This document shows, piece after piece, positions 1-9,390 of a stretch of DNA of 64,000 nucleotides. The position numbers and the translations under genes are program-made. The DNA lies in NCBI GenBank assembly GCA_041398905.1, contig JAWKTV010000001.1, positions 372,001 to 436,000 of the forward strand, given 5' to 3'. How positions within the stretch are numbered: the stretch's first letter is position 1; each line of letters begins with the position of its first letter. The stretch comes from JAWKTV01 sp041398905 (GTDB lineage Bacteria; Planctomycetota; Planctomycetia; Planctomycetales; Planctomycetaceae). The notes beneath the pieces are model-generated. The model saw only the letters and a list, made by a program, of their open reading frames with translations, ran no database searches and had not been told where the DNA came from.

Positions 1-535
1 ACGGCTCAGCGGCGGAGGCCGGCTCCAGACCCTCGGCTTGCAACCGCGCCCGCACGAAGGCGTCGATCGGATGGATGCCGCCCTGCGGGCGGTCGTTCGC
101 CGGTTCAATGACCGGGATGTCCGGTTGGCGAATCGGCTGCAGGCTCCAGTGCGACTGCCACTCGGCTCCTTCAGCGATCCACCGGCCGATCAGCTCTTGC
201 TGGGCCGGAGTGAGCGTGAGATTCGAGTCGACGGGAGGCATCCGCAGGTCCGGGTCGGCGGCGGTGATTCGCTGGTACAGCAGGCTCGCCGCGGGATCTC
301 CGGGCGCGACGACCGGCTGCTCCTCGACCTGCGCCAGCAGCCCCTCCCGGGTATCGAGCCGCATGTCGGTCGCGCGGGCCTCGTCGTCGAAACCGTGACA
401 CTTGAAGCAGGTCTCCGACAGAATCGGGCGGATGTCGCGCGCGAAGTCGACGGCAGGCTCGGCCCCCATCGCGGACTGCGAGAAGCCGAAGACAGCAAGC
501 AGCAGCAGTAATGTGGTTCCCGGTCTGCGATTCAT
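1..535 (-). CDS. PSCyt1-type planctomycete cytochrome c protein, 5' part
   Basis: The first 178 codons are visible; the gene continues past the left edge. It starts at the ATG at 535 with an N-terminal signal peptide (basic MNRRPG, then a Leu-rich core ending near AMGA). A c-type heme motif CFKCH follows at about residues 35-39, inside the typical context of FARDIRPIL before it and MRLDTREG after it. This is the planctomycete cytochrome C (PSCyt1) domain. Family members usually continue into DUF1549 and DUF1553, and the sequence at the edge (HPIDAFVRARLQAEGL) is the usual start of DUF1549. The protein is therefore an exported, probably periplasmic, heme protein of unknown substrate. Seen: signal, CxxCH and domain context. 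Inferred: the missing C-terminal domains. Confidence 0.88.
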   Translation of the reverse strand, partial: MNRRPGTTLLLLLAVFGFSQSAMGAEPAVDFARDIRPILSETCFKCHGFDDEARATDMRLDTREGLLAQVEEQPVVAPGDPAASLLYQRITAADPDLRMPPVDSNLTLTPAQQELIGRWIAEGAEWQSHWSLQPIRQPDIPVIEPANDRPQGGIHPIDAFVRARLQAEGLEPASAAEP

Positions 536-760
536 CGTTCGGCGACCTTTCACGGCGAGACTCGCGGCAGCTCGTTTCCACAACGGCGATACACCGGCAA
601 TCCACGGGCCGCTTGTCGCCGTTGGTGACTGACAAGGTCCGCTTGCTGTTGAGCGTCGGCTCACCGCAGTGGTCCTTCGAGAGTAGCCGACGTCGTGATG
701 TTGAGCCAACATCTCGACATGTGCACGGGCCAGTCAAACGCTTGCCGCGATGGGGGCGAA

Positions 761-1467
761 TTAACCAATCGCGCCACTGATGAACTCCACCGCACGGCCG
801 ATCACTCGCTCGACGTACTTCCAACCGGGCTCACCGACCGTGGTGGACAGGTCTTGCTCGAACGGAACTCCCGAGGAGTAGAGTTTGCTCGCGAGCCGTT
901 CCGTCCCATCGAAGCAGGCGCGATTGGCCGGGTCGCACAACAGCAGCATCGAGCGGGGCCAGTTGAGCGGGTGCAGATGCAGCACCGCCGTCTGCTGCCG
1001 TGCCGCCTCCTGCGACGGGAACATCCGGTCGATCGGTAACCCTTGCCCGTACCACTGATGGAAGTCGATGTCGGGGGCGATCGCGACGACGGTGCGGAAC
1101 TGCCGGGCGTGGCGGAAGGCGAGGTTGAGCGCCCCCTGTCCTCCCATGCCGACGCCGCACAACGCCACACGGTCGCTGTCCAACTGGTAAGCGTCGCACA
1201 GCACGGGAGCGAGGGTGTCACGCAAGTAAGCCGCCGGCGTGACGTGCGGATCGAAGGGGGCCAAAGCTGCTCCAGCCACGCCGCCTGCCCACCGTCGGGA
1301 CAGGCGACCGCGAGCGACGCCTCGGCGAATGCCCGCTCGATCACCGACCGACCCCGAACAGAATCCCCGTCCCAGTCGTGCAGCCAGAGCACGATTCCGC
1401 GCGGCTGGTCGGTCGGCCGCAGCACCGGCACGGTTCGGCCACCTGCGGAGATCGTCGTCCATTCCAT
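761..1467 (-). CDS. alpha/beta-hydrolase (esterase-like), frame broken, nucleophile Ser replaced by Gly
   Basis: A single hydrolase-fold protein can be read if one base is added in the G5 run at 1256-1260. Upstream of it the frame gives MEWTTISAGG...GIVLWLHDWDG...PDGGQAAWLEQLW; downstream it continues PFDPHVTPAAYLRDTL...CGVGMGGQGALNLAFRH and ends ...FISGAIG. The fold resembles the EstD/S-formylglutathione-hydrolase type with HDWDG as oxyanion strand. The nucleophile elbow, normally G-x-S-x-G-G, reads GVGMGG, so the catalytic Ser is Gly (codon GGC). Catalysis by the usual mechanism is therefore doubtful. Start chosen at the ATG at 1467 because homologous sequence begins there; no strong ribosome site is visible. 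Cytoplasmic, no signal peptide. Confidence 0.72.
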
Positions 1468-1679
1468 TTGGCATCGCTCAGATTCGGGGCAACCAACATC
1501 GCCAATTGCCCCAGTTTGACTAGTCGGCAAAACAGACATCACCGTTTTCAAAAGTACATTCGAGCCATCCGCCATAACCCGCCGATGTATTGGATTGAGT
1601 ACCACCTCATCCAGGTCCAGACCTTGCGCGTGCCCAGCCTTTGGGACGCCTTGGAATCAGCGGGACAGCGGGGAGATCG

Positions 1680-2891
1680 ATGACAAAGTTCAATTGGCTG
1701 TTCGCGTTCTGCCTGATTCTGGCGGCTTCTCCACAGGCAATCCAGGCACAGGGGTGGTTCGAGGCCGACTACCTGTTTTGGAGCCGCGGCAACGACAGCA
1801 GCCGGCAGTTCATTCAGGGATCGTCCCCGATGAACAGCGAGGACTTCGACATCGGGTTCTCCAACGGCTACCGCCTGACGGTTGGCACGGCGTTGGGGGA
1901 CTATGAACTCGAAGCCCAGTACTCGAAGGTCGATGGCTGGTCGGACTCGCTCTCCGGCGTGCTCGCCAGGCCGCTCGCACTCGACGATGACGGCGGGAAC
2001 GCGATCGTCTACCCGGCGGGTGCAGACTCCCTCGGATTCCGCAACGGCTTGTTCGACGCGGCGACCTTCGCGTCGCAGTCGATCATCTCCAACGAGCAGA
2101 GCGAAAGCGAATTCCTGCTCCCGGGCACCGTCACCGCCGGCAGCTACACCGGCAAGCTGCAGGACTTCCAGGTCAATTTCGGCACCAGCCGAACCAAGAA
2201 CTGGTATCGCTTCGGTGTCGGCTATCGCAACATTCGCATTCAGGAAGGGGCCGGCTTTCTGGCGTCCGGCGGGTTCAACGCGCTGGACAACAATGACGCC
2301 GCCGGTCCCGGAGGCGTGGCCCCGCCCGTCAACGATCCCAACGATGGACTCTCACACGCCGCGCTCACCGCGGCCGGCTTCACCAACATTGGCGGCGGGG
2401 CCGACGGCTACGACGCGATCAATCCGGCCGTCCCCACCCTCGACCGCATCTCAGCCCTCTTCAACGGACAGACCGACAACGAGTTGAACGGTCTCCAATT
2501 GAGCGCGGCGGCCCGCATGGTCCCCAGCGAGATCTTCGAGTTCGAGGTCTTTGGACGCCTCGGTCTGTTCCATAACCGGGCCAGCGGCGGGTACGCGGAA
2601 CTCCTCGCCGGCGGCGGGACGGACAACTCGAACTACCTCCGCAGCTTCGTCAACGACCGCGAGCGCGGTTCGTTTGGTGCCAACTTCGGGATCAAGGGAT
2701 TGCTGAACATCACCGACTACATCTCGCTGACCGCGGGCTACGAAGTCCTGGTGCTGACCAACATCGCACTTGCCCCAGACCAGATTGGCAACGTCCAACG
2801 CGACCTGTTCGGCAATCCGCATTACGCCCTCAACGCCTCCGGCCTGTTCTTCGGACATGGCGGGAACCTGGGACTGGAGATTCGCTGGTAA
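1680..2891 (+). CDS. BBP7-like outer-membrane beta-barrel protein
   Basis: A 403-residue exported protein. The ATG at 1680 is preceded by GGGGAGA at a good distance; an in-frame ATG at 1641 has no such site. Residues 1-23 are a signal peptide ending AIQAQ. The mature protein begins GWFEADYLFW, the hallmark opening of the planctomycete putative beta-barrel porin family (PF07585, BBP7). Alternating strands with aromatic girdles and repeated references to inter-strand loops follow (RLTVGTALGDYELEAQYS, YRFGVGYRNIRIQEG, SLTAGYEVLVLTN). It ends with a charged-hydrophobic strand, LGLEIRW, ending in Trp. Likely role is an outer-membrane barrel; substrate unknown. Stands alone, about 140 bases before the next gene. 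Confidence 0.8.
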   Translation: MTKFNWLFAFCLILAASPQAIQAQGWFEADYLFWSRGNDSSRQFIQGSSPMNSEDFDIGFSNGYRLTVGTALGDYELEAQYSKVDGWSDSLSGVLARPLALDDDGGNAIVYPAGADSLGFRNGLFDAATFASQSIISNEQSESEFLLPGTVTAGSYTGKLQDFQVNFGTSRTKNWYRFGVGYRNIRIQEGAGFLASGGFNALDNNDAAGPGGVAPPVNDPNDGLSHAALTAAGFTNIGGGADGYDAINPAVPTLDRISALFNGQTDNELNGLQLSAAARMVPSEIFEFEVFGRLGLFHNRASGGYAELLAGGGTDNSNYLRSFVNDRERGSFGANFGIKGLLNITDYISLTAGYEVLVLTNIALAPDQIGNVQRDLFGNPHYALNASGLFFGHGGNLGLEIRW

Positions 2892-3033
2892 CTCGCTGAT
2901 GTCGCTTTGACGCCGCCCGACCCGCCTGGAACAGGCACGCCTCCCGCCGCGACACCGCTTGGCGCTTGCCGAGACCGATCAACCGCCGTCATGATGTGCG
3001 TGACTTCTTCATGCACAATCAGACAGGTGGTCC

Positions 3034-3963
3034 ATGCGACATTCCCGGCGACAGGTTCTCAAGCGGGCGGCCCTGGGAGCGGCCGGAGCGATCGCAGGTG
3101 GTTTCGTCGGCAGCGGCTCGTCCTCATCGCTCTTCGCTGACCAGCCGACTTCATCCAGCGACTCGTCCGCCGCATGGCGACCCCGGCTGGGACTGGTGAC
3201 CTACAACTGGGGCAAGGACTGGGACGTCCCGACGCTCATCGCCAACTGCGGTGAGACCGGCTTCCAGGGGGTCGAGCTGCGGAGCACCCACAAGCACGGC
3301 GTCGAGATCACGCTCTCCGCCGCCGAACGAAGCGAGGTCCGGAAGCGGTTCGCGGACTCTTCGGTCGAACTCGTTGGTCTGGGAAGCGCGTGCGAGTATC
3401 ACTCGACCGACCCGGCGGTCCTCGCGAAGAACATCGACGAGACGAAAGCCTTCATCACGCTCTGCCATGATGTCGGCGGCAGTGGCGTGAAGGTGCGGCC
3501 CAATGGCCTCCCCGCTGACCGTCCTGTCGAGCAGACACTTGAGCAGATCGGCAAGTCGCTCAACGAAGTCGCGCGGTTCGGAGCGGAGCATGGCGTGCAG
3601 ATTCGTCTCGAAGTCCACGGCAAGGGGACGGACGAACTCCCGCACATCCGCACCATCATGGATGTCGCGGATCACCCCAACGCCACCGTCTGCTGGAACT
3701 GCAACGGCACCGACCTCAAAGGCGAGGGGCTGGACCACAACTTCCGCCTGGTGCAGGCCCGGCTGGGCACGATCCACATCCACGATCTGACCTTCGACGC
3801 CTATCCGTGGGCGCCGCTCTTCGCGCTGTTGCGGCAGGCGGATTTCCGTGGCTGGACGCTGCTGGAAGAGGGTAAGGTTCCCGACGACATCGTCGCCGCG
3901 ATGCACGCGAATCGTCAGCGCTGGGAGGAACTGGTTGTCGCGTCGGCGGGGGCAAGTCGGTAG
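3034..3963 (+). CDS. Tat-exported sugar phosphate isomerase/epimerase (AP endonuclease family 2 TIM barrel)
   Basis: A 309-residue protein with a twin-arginine leader (MRHSRRQVLKRAALGA, then an Ala/Gly-rich stretch to about residue 36). The rest is a xylose-isomerase-like TIM barrel: LGLVTYNWGKDWDV, FQGVELRSTHKHGVE, VKVRPNG, RLEVHGKGTDEL, ATVCWNCNGTDL, TIHIHDL and WTLLEEG. The Glu, Asn/Asp and His positions at the barrel ends fit the metal-binding set of this family. Planctomycetes carry many exported members thought to act on sugars or inositols; no substrate can be assigned here. The ATG at 3034 follows AGGTGG. It is complete and has no obvious operon partner. Confidence 0.82.
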   Translation: MRHSRRQVLKRAALGAAGAIAGGFVGSGSSSSLFADQPTSSSDSSAAWRPRLGLVTYNWGKDWDVPTLIANCGETGFQGVELRSTHKHGVEITLSAAERSEVRKRFADSSVELVGLGSACEYHSTDPAVLAKNIDETKAFITLCHDVGGSGVKVRPNGLPADRPVEQTLEQIGKSLNEVARFGAEHGVQIRLEVHGKGTDELPHIRTIMDVADHPNATVCWNCNGTDLKGEGLDHNFRLVQARLGTIHIHDLTFDAYPWAPLFALLRQADFRGWTLLEEGKVPDDIVAAMHANRQRWEELVVASAGASR

Positions 3964-4109
3964 TCTGTAGGCATCATCGCCGACGGGCCGCCGACGTTCG
4001 AGCAAGCACTCAAACCGGCGGCACAGGGAAACCCAACAGATGCTCTCGGACGCGAGCAACACTTCCACAGCGCGACGAGAGCGGCATCATTTTCCACGCG
4101 GGTCAGTCA

Positions 4110-4511
4110 ATGAGCAGCAAGAACGCGGACTGGGATGACGACGAGCTTGAAGACCTCGAAGACGAGGACTTCGAAGACGACGAGCAGCCGTCGCAGCCTC
4201 GACGGCGGCGACGGTCCACCAGCGACCCAACTGGCGACGCGACCGGCGGCGTGATTCCGTACAAGAATCCGCCGGCGCTCATCGCGTACTACTGCGGCGT
4301 CTTCTCGCTGCTGCCTCTGTTCGGCTTCTTCCTCGGGGCCACAGGCTTCATCCTGGGCATCAAGGGACTGAAGCTGGCAAAGGCGCATCCGGAGGTGCGT
4401 GGTCAGGTCCACGCCTGGATCGGTGTGCTCGTGGGCGGTCTGTTCGCGGTGGTGTGGGGCGCGGCAATCGTGATGATCGTGGTCGGCATCGTCATGAACG
4501 CCAGTCGCTAG
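4110..4511 (+). CDS. small membrane protein with acidic N-terminus, DUF4190-like
   Basis: A 133-residue protein. Residues 1-30 are almost entirely Asp/Glu, followed by an Arg cluster (RRRRR near 32-36) and a short Ser/Thr/Gly linker. Two hydrophobic helices follow at about 57-84 (LIAYYCGVFSLLPLFGFFLG...) and 104-129. The two-helix arrangement with an intervening LKLAKAHPEVRGQVHAW resembles DUF4190-type membrane proteins, in which the helices flank a short amphipathic segment. The function of that family is unknown. The highly acidic tail would face the cytoplasm if the positive-inside rule applies to the Arg cluster. Confidence 0.72.
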   Translation: MSSKNADWDDDELEDLEDEDFEDDEQPSQPRRRRRSTSDPTGDATGGVIPYKNPPALIAYYCGVFSLLPLFGFFLGATGFILGIKGLKLAKAHPEVRGQVHAWIGVLVGGLFAVVWGAAIVMIVVGIVMNASR

Positions 4512-4780
4512 TAGCGCTGGCCACCCGGATCGTCAACTTCCGGCTTGAAGTCGTCTGGTCGCCACAGGTTCCGTCAGACCGTCGCCGCGAAAGTTCGGCG
4601 AGTTGCCGTGATATCCGATCGAGAATTCCGCCGAAACCGGTGACGACTGGAGCGATTGCGCTGGAATTATGGCGCAGAGCTTCGTAGACCTAAAGGAGTT
4701 CGTTCGAAACCGCGTTCGTGGTTGTTCACCCATTTGCGGCAGTTCGCCGTTCCTCTCGACTGTTCAGAAGGCTGTCTCCC

Positions 4781-6622
4781 ATGTTGCGCGCCTGCTGGCT
4801 GACCGGCTGCCTGTTATTGACCGCCACGTTCATCTGCCGTGCGGAAGAACCTCGGGCGACCCCCACGGATCAACTGGCGACGGCCACGCACAAGCAGATC
4901 CGCAGCATCCGACCCAAGCATGACGGCCAAACCGTCAGCCTCAACACCTTCTGTGTCGATCGCCAGGGAAATGTCCTCGCCTGCGTGGGGGGCAGCACGT
5001 TCGCCTACCCCCAGGCCGGTGACAGGTCGGCTCGCCCGGCGCGCGGGAACTTCGTGCAGGTCTACTCACCAGAGGGAGAACTCACCGCGGAGTGGGACGT
5101 CCCATTCCAACCGACCGCCATCAACATCGCCAAAGACGAAACCATCTTCGTGGCCGGCGCGGGTCAGCTCGCGCGTTTCTCGCCCAAAGGTGAACTGCTG
5201 ACCCAAGCGGATCTGCCTCAGGTGCAAGAGTCGGAGGAATCGCGACAGCAGGCCGCCGACGCCGCGAAGCAGCAAGCCGAAGAAATCCTCGCGCGGATGC
5301 AGAAGCAGGCCACGTACGCCAAAGAGCAGGCCGAGAAGCTGAGCGAGATTCCCGAAGGCGAGCGTACCGCCGCACAGACCGCCCGGCTCAAGGCCTACGA
5401 ACGGCAGCAGACACTGTATCAGTTGCAGATCGAACAGCTCCAGGAGCGGGCGGCCAACGTCGTCCCGCAAACAATCGCTCCCAGCCGCTCCAGCGGCGAA
5501 GTCAAGGCGCTTGCGGTATCCGACGAGCACGTCTTCGTGTGTACCCGCGCCGGCACGGGCTACGAAGTGGTGCGTTGCGACTACGACTTCCAGAATCCCA
5601 AGCAGGTGCTCAGCGGACTGCGGGGCTGCTGCGGTCAGATGGACATCCAGGCCTTCGGTCAACAGGTCTTCGTCGCAGAGAACACCAAGTTCCGCGTCGG
5701 CATCCACGATGAGGACGGCAAGTTCGTCGACTCGTTCGGCAGTCAGGATCGCACCGGCAAGACCGGCTTCGGCAGTTGCTGTAACCCGATGAACGTGCGG
5801 TGCTGTTCCAACGGCGATGTCCTGACCGCCGAATCGAGCATCGGCGACATCAAGCGATTCAGCCCGACAGGGGATTTTCTGGGCTATGTCGGCCGTGCCC
5901 GAATCAGCGGCGGCTGCAAGCATGTCGCCATCGGCTGCGATGAGCAGCGCGACCGCTACTACATGATGAACATCAGCGACAACACCATCTGTGTGCTCGT
6001 CCCGCTCGATGAAGCCCCCGAGTTCACCGAGTACGAACTCGCCGCCAAAGAGGCGCGCGAGGGACTCGGCCGGCAGCTCGTCGGCGAATGGCGGATTCCG
6101 GGATCGAAAGCCAAGGTCCGGACCAAGCCGAAGTCGGCCCTCGGCTCCGCGCTGTCGAGCCTGTTTGGCAGCAGCGGCGAACCGGCCGGCGCGGAGAACG
6201 CCAACGCACCGTTCACCGCGGTCACCTTTGGCGAGGACGGCAAGCTCGGCATCGCCGGCGGTATGTATGGTCAATGGGGCATCGATGACTGGACCTGGTC
6301 ACCCGTGTCCCAGAACTCCCAGGAGCGGACGGTCGACTTCGAGATGCTGACCGGCGGAACGCAGTACGTCACACTGCGAGTCCGGCTCGTCACCGACAAT
6401 GAAGCTGAGATCGCCACTTTGGCGGGCGGACAGCCGGCGGAGTGGGTCCGCTTCGAGCGGGTCGTCGCGGAGGTCGAACAGGTCGAAGAAGCGACCAAGG
6501 CCGAAGCCGCCGCTGAAGCTACCTCCGATGCCGAATTGGAACAGCCGATGACGACGGAAGTGTCGCAGCCGGCCGAGGTGGCCAAACCCGCGATCGCAGT
6601 CCCGGAAGTCGAGATCGAGTAG
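4781..6622 (+). CDS. secreted beta-propeller (NHL-like) protein with coiled-coil insert
   Basis: A 613-residue protein started at the ATG at 4781, which opens a clear signal peptide (MLRACWLTGCLLLTATFICRA); an upstream start at 4718 would add an implausible leader. Residues about 30-140 and 230-420 contain propeller blades with NHL character (FCVDRQGNVLACVGG, YSPEGELTAEWDV, FSPKGELLTQADL, IKRFSPTGDFLGYVG). A charged coiled coil rich in Gln/Ala/Glu (about 150-215) interrupts the propeller. Two CC pairs (GLRGCCGQMD and GSCCNPMNVRCC) are conspicuous. The C-terminal region is an Ala/Glu-rich tail. No enzymatic motif is visible. It may scaffold or sense in the periplasm; the precise function is not known to me. 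Confidence 0.75.
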   Translation: MLRACWLTGCLLLTATFICRAEEPRATPTDQLATATHKQIRSIRPKHDGQTVSLNTFCVDRQGNVLACVGGSTFAYPQAGDRSARPARGNFVQVYSPEGELTAEWDVPFQPTAINIAKDETIFVAGAGQLARFSPKGELLTQADLPQVQESEESRQQAADAAKQQAEEILARMQKQATYAKEQAEKLSEIPEGERTAAQTARLKAYERQQTLYQLQIEQLQERAANVVPQTIAPSRSSGEVKALAVSDEHVFVCTRAGTGYEVVRCDYDFQNPKQVLSGLRGCCGQMDIQAFGQQVFVAENTKFRVGIHDEDGKFVDSFGSQDRTGKTGFGSCCNPMNVRCCSNGDVLTAESSIGDIKRFSPTGDFLGYVGRARISGGCKHVAIGCDEQRDRYYMMNISDNTICVLVPLDEAPEFTEYELAAKEAREGLGRQLVGEWRIPGSKAKVRTKPKSALGSALSSLFGSSGEPAGAENANAPFTAVTFGEDGKLGIAGGMYGQWGIDDWTWSPVSQNSQERTVDFEMLTGGTQYVTLRVRLVTDNEAEIATLAGGQPAEWVRFERVVAEVEQVEEATKAEAAAEATSDAELEQPMTTEVSQPAEVAKPAIAVPEVEIE

Positions 6623-6650
6623 TCCCGCGTCCTCTCCACAACCGACCCGT

Positions 6651-6671
6651 CGGCGGGGGGCAACCCCGCCG
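6651..6671 (+). other. GC hairpin in leader of the PhnD-like gene
   Basis: CGGCGGGG at 6651-6658 pairs perfectly with CCCCGCCG at 6664-6671 around a 5-base loop. There is no T run, so it is a poor intrinsic terminator. It lies between the stop at 6622 and the ATG at 6689, just ahead of the AGGGAG ribosome site, and could affect translation or 5' stability. Confidence 0.35.
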
Positions 6672-6688
6672 CGCTCAGGGAGTCTTCG

Positions 6689-7622
6689 ATGCTTCGTCAC
6701 GTTGTCCAGTTGTTCGCGCTCACGATCCTTGTTGCCGGTGTCGCGTCCGGGGCCGACTCACCGGCGAACGGACCGTTGACCGTCGTGGTGATGGACCCCC
6801 TCTCGTCGCCACTCGCCTGCGACTGTGTGCAGGGCTACGCCCAGCGGAAATACGAAAAGCTCGGCGAGTACTTATCGAAGAAGCTGAACCGGCCTGTGAA
6901 CGTCCACTGGTACGAATCCCTCGTCACCGCGACGAGGGAGATCACCGATGGTCGAGCCGATCTCGTGATTGGCAAGCACTCCGTCGTCGAGTTCGACGCG
7001 AAGAAGCTCAAGCGATCGTTCGTGCCGGTCGCCTCGCTCACCGGGACCGATGGCCAGACGACGCAGACAGGCCTCATCGTCGTCCGCAAGGCCGATGCGG
7101 CGAATGAGGTCGCCGATCTCGATGGCTACCGGATTTTCTTCGGCCCGGAGGAATGCGACGAGAAGTCAGCCGCGCCAAGGCAACTGCTGATGAAGCAGGG
7201 TGTCTCCTTGCCAGCAAAAGTCGAGACCTACCCGGCCTGCAGCAACGCGGCGACGGCGCTGGTCGAGCTGGACCCGGAACGTCAAGGCGGCTGCCGTCAT
7301 CTCCAGTTACGCTCAACCACTGCTCGAAGGCTGCGGCACGATCAAGAAGGGTGACCTCCGCGTGGTCGGCACGTCGGCCCCGGTGCCGTTCATCACCGCC
7401 TTCGTCAACGCGGGCCTGCCCGAGCCCGAGCGGCAGGCGATCCAACACGCGCTCTTCGAGGTCATCGCCGACGCCGAGCTGACGATCGCGCTCGAAACCG
7501 CCGACGGATTCGTCGAGTTCAAGGCTCCCGCCGATACCGCCACTCCCGACACAGCGCCGGCCGCCGACGCGCCAAACGCGGCCGAGACCAGCGCGAGCGC
7601 CGCAAAAAAAAAGACCCCGTAG
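6689..7622 (+). CDS. PhnD/SsuA-like periplasmic substrate-binding protein, frame broken
   Basis: Two overlapping frames make one protein of about 310 residues. The first frame has a signal peptide (MLRHVVQLFALTILVAGVASG), then the PhnD-like pattern VVVMDPLSSPLACDCVQGYAQRKYEKLGEYLSKKL, HWYESLVTATREI, ADLVIGKHSVVEFD and TGLIVVRKADAA. At 7276-7277 an extra G breaks it; dropping that base continues DPNVKAAAVISSYAQPLLEGCGTIKKGDLRVVG and ...ERQAIQHALFEV, the usual C-terminal lobe. Family members bind phosphonate, phosphite or similar anions for ABC uptake, but no transporter genes are nearby. The frame ends at an A9 run and TAG at 7620-7622, where the next reading frame begins without its own start (see the following entry). 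Confidence 0.72.
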
Positions 7623-8794
7623 CCCCGACCGCTGACGAGCACTGGCGGCAATGGCGCGGCCCCAACCGCGATGGCCGCGTCAAGTGGCTTCCCCGTGCAC
7701 TCCCGGCCCGGCCCGTGATCGTGTGGGAGCAACCGCTCCCCGGCGACGGCGTCGGCGGGATCGCTGCCGACGACCAGCTCGTCGTCGTCGGCTGTCGCAG
7801 CCTCGACGATCTCGAGGACCAGTTCTTCGGCTTCGATGCCCGCTCCGGCGAAATGCTCTGGCAGGTGGCCTACCTCGCAGAGGGGCGACTCGACTACGGC
7901 AACTCCCCACGGGCCACCCCGCTCATCACCGACGACTTCGTGTACCTCTGCGGTGCCTTCGGACATGTGACGTGCGTCGACCGCGAGCTCGGTATCGAGC
8001 TATGGCAACGCAACGTCGCGATTGACTTTGGCACGCCGGAACTCGAATGGGGCCTCGCCGGCTCGCCCATTCTGGTCGACGACAAACTCATCCTGCAGCC
8101 GGGGGGCGCGCAAGGCTCCATCGTCGCGCTCGATCCCCTGTCAGGCGAGACTCTCTGGGCGACCGGCACCGCCCCACCCGGGCACTCGTCGCTGATCGTC
8201 GCGGCTCCCGGTGGTCGACGACAGGTGATCGGGTACGACAAACTGACGCTCGGCGGCTGGGACGTCGCCACCGGCGCGCGGCTCTGGACCTTTGCCCCGC
8301 CCGTCAACGGCGACTTCAACGTCCCCACTCCGCTGCTGGTGGATGACAGCCTGTTCGTCACGACCGAGAACAACGGCTCGCGGCTCTATGCATTCGCCAA
8401 GGACGGGACACTCAACCCCCAGCCACTCGCCAGCGACCGGCAGCTCTGCCCCGACTCGCATACGCCCGTCATCGCCGCGGACCGGGTGTTCGGTGTCTCG
8501 GAAGGGATGCACTGCCTCAATGCCCGGACACTCGAACCGATCTGGCGATCCACTGTCCCCGACGTGGGCGACTATGCGAGCATCATCGCCAGCGATACCC
8601 GCGTGCTCGTACTGACGATTCACTCCGAATTGCTGCTGTTCGATGCCACGGCCGATCAGCCAACACTGCTCAGCAGACTGGCCCTCACCGAAGATGGACA
8701 GGAAACTCTGTCGCATCCGGCCTGCAGCCAACGCAAGTTGTACGTGCGAGTGGGCGGCCGGCTCTTGTGCCTCGACCTGGAAGCGACGGAATGA
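7622..8794 (+). CDS. PQQ-like (BamB-type) beta-propeller protein or C-terminal half of a fusion
   Basis: About 390 codons are open in this frame. The sequence opens with DEHWRQWRGPNRDGRV, the usual beginning of planctomycete PQQ-repeat proteins right after the signal peptide. Blades follow with the typical motifs (FFGFDARSGEMLWQVAY, VTCVDRELGIELWQRNV, IVALDPLSGETLWATG, YDKLTLGGWDVATGARLWTF). No signal peptide and no good start exist: the first possible start, GTG at 7715, lies inside the domain. The frame overlaps the end of the PhnD-like gene at an A9 run (7604-7612); ten As would fuse the two. The simplest reading is one exported PhnD-PQQ fusion. The stop at 8792-8794 overlaps the next ATG at 8791. 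Confidence 0.75.
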   Translation, partial: APTADEHWRQWRGPNRDGRVKWLPRALPARPVIVWEQPLPGDGVGGIAADDQLVVVGCRSLDDLEDQFFGFDARSGEMLWQVAYLAEGRLDYGNSPRATPLITDDFVYLCGAFGHVTCVDRELGIELWQRNVAIDFGTPELEWGLAGSPILVDDKLILQPGGAQGSIVALDPLSGETLWATGTAPPGHSSLIVAAPGGRRQVIGYDKLTLGGWDVATGARLWTFAPPVNGDFNVPTPLLVDDSLFVTTENNGSRLYAFAKDGTLNPQPLASDRQLCPDSHTPVIAADRVFGVSEGMHCLNARTLEPIWRSTVPDVGDYASIIASDTRVLVLTIHSELLLFDATADQPTLLSRLALTEDGQETLSHPACSQRKLYVRVGGRLLCLDLEATE

Positions 8795-9390
8795 TGGCGG
8801 GAACCGCGGCGGAACTGTTTCGTCTATTGGACCGGGAAGTCTGGATCGTCACCGCCTCGACCGAAACGTCGCGGGGCGGTCTGGTCGCCACGTCGGTGAT
8901 GCAGGCGTCGATCGTACCCGACGAACCGCGTGTCGTCGTCGGCATCGCCCGACAGCACGCGACATGGTCGCTGATCGAGGCGAGTGGCGTCTTTGCCCTG
9001 CATCTGATCGCTCCGGACCGAATCGATCTCGCCGAACGCTTCGGACTGCACAGCGGCCGGGAGATCGACAAGTTCGCCGGGCTGGAACTGCTCGACGGCC
9101 AGTGCGATCCGCCAATTCTGGCGGCGTCCGTCGCATGGCTCCGGTGTGAAGTCGAGTCCGGCTGGGACAGCGGCGACCGCACCTTCTACCTGGCGGCCGT
9201 GACGGCGCAGATGGTGCCCAAACCCTTCCCCGACATCCTCACAATGCGCCAGTTGATCGCCTCGGCCACACCGTCAATGCTGGCGAACCTGCGGAGTCAA
9301 ATCACGGCCGACGCGACCCGGGACGCAGCCGCCATCCGCCGGTGGCGCGAACGGTTGTCTAAGCATGACAAGTCCCCACATCAGGATTGA
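8791..9390 (+). CDS. flavin reductase-like FMN-binding protein
   Basis: A 199-residue protein translationally coupled to the upstream propeller gene (ATGA overlap, ATG at 8791). Residues about 8-165 show the flavin reductase-like domain: LFRLLDREVWIVTAS, GLVATSVMQASIVPDEPRVVVGI, FALHLIAPDRIDLAERFG and WLRCEVESGWDSGDRTFYLAAV. The split-barrel family binds FMN and uses NAD(P)H or acts in flavin transfer to monooxygenases; the partner here is unknown. A C-terminal charged helical extension (about 165-199) goes beyond the core domain. No signal peptide is visible, so it acts in the cytoplasm. The coupling to an exported propeller gene is unexplained. Confidence 0.8.
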   Translation: MMAGTAAELFRLLDREVWIVTASTETSRGGLVATSVMQASIVPDEPRVVVGIARQHATWSLIEASGVFALHLIAPDRIDLAERFGLHSGREIDKFAGLELLDGQCDPPILAASVAWLRCEVESGWDSGDRTFYLAAVTAQMVPKPFPDILTMRQLIASATPSMLANLRSQITADATRDAAAIRRWRERLSKHDKSPHQD

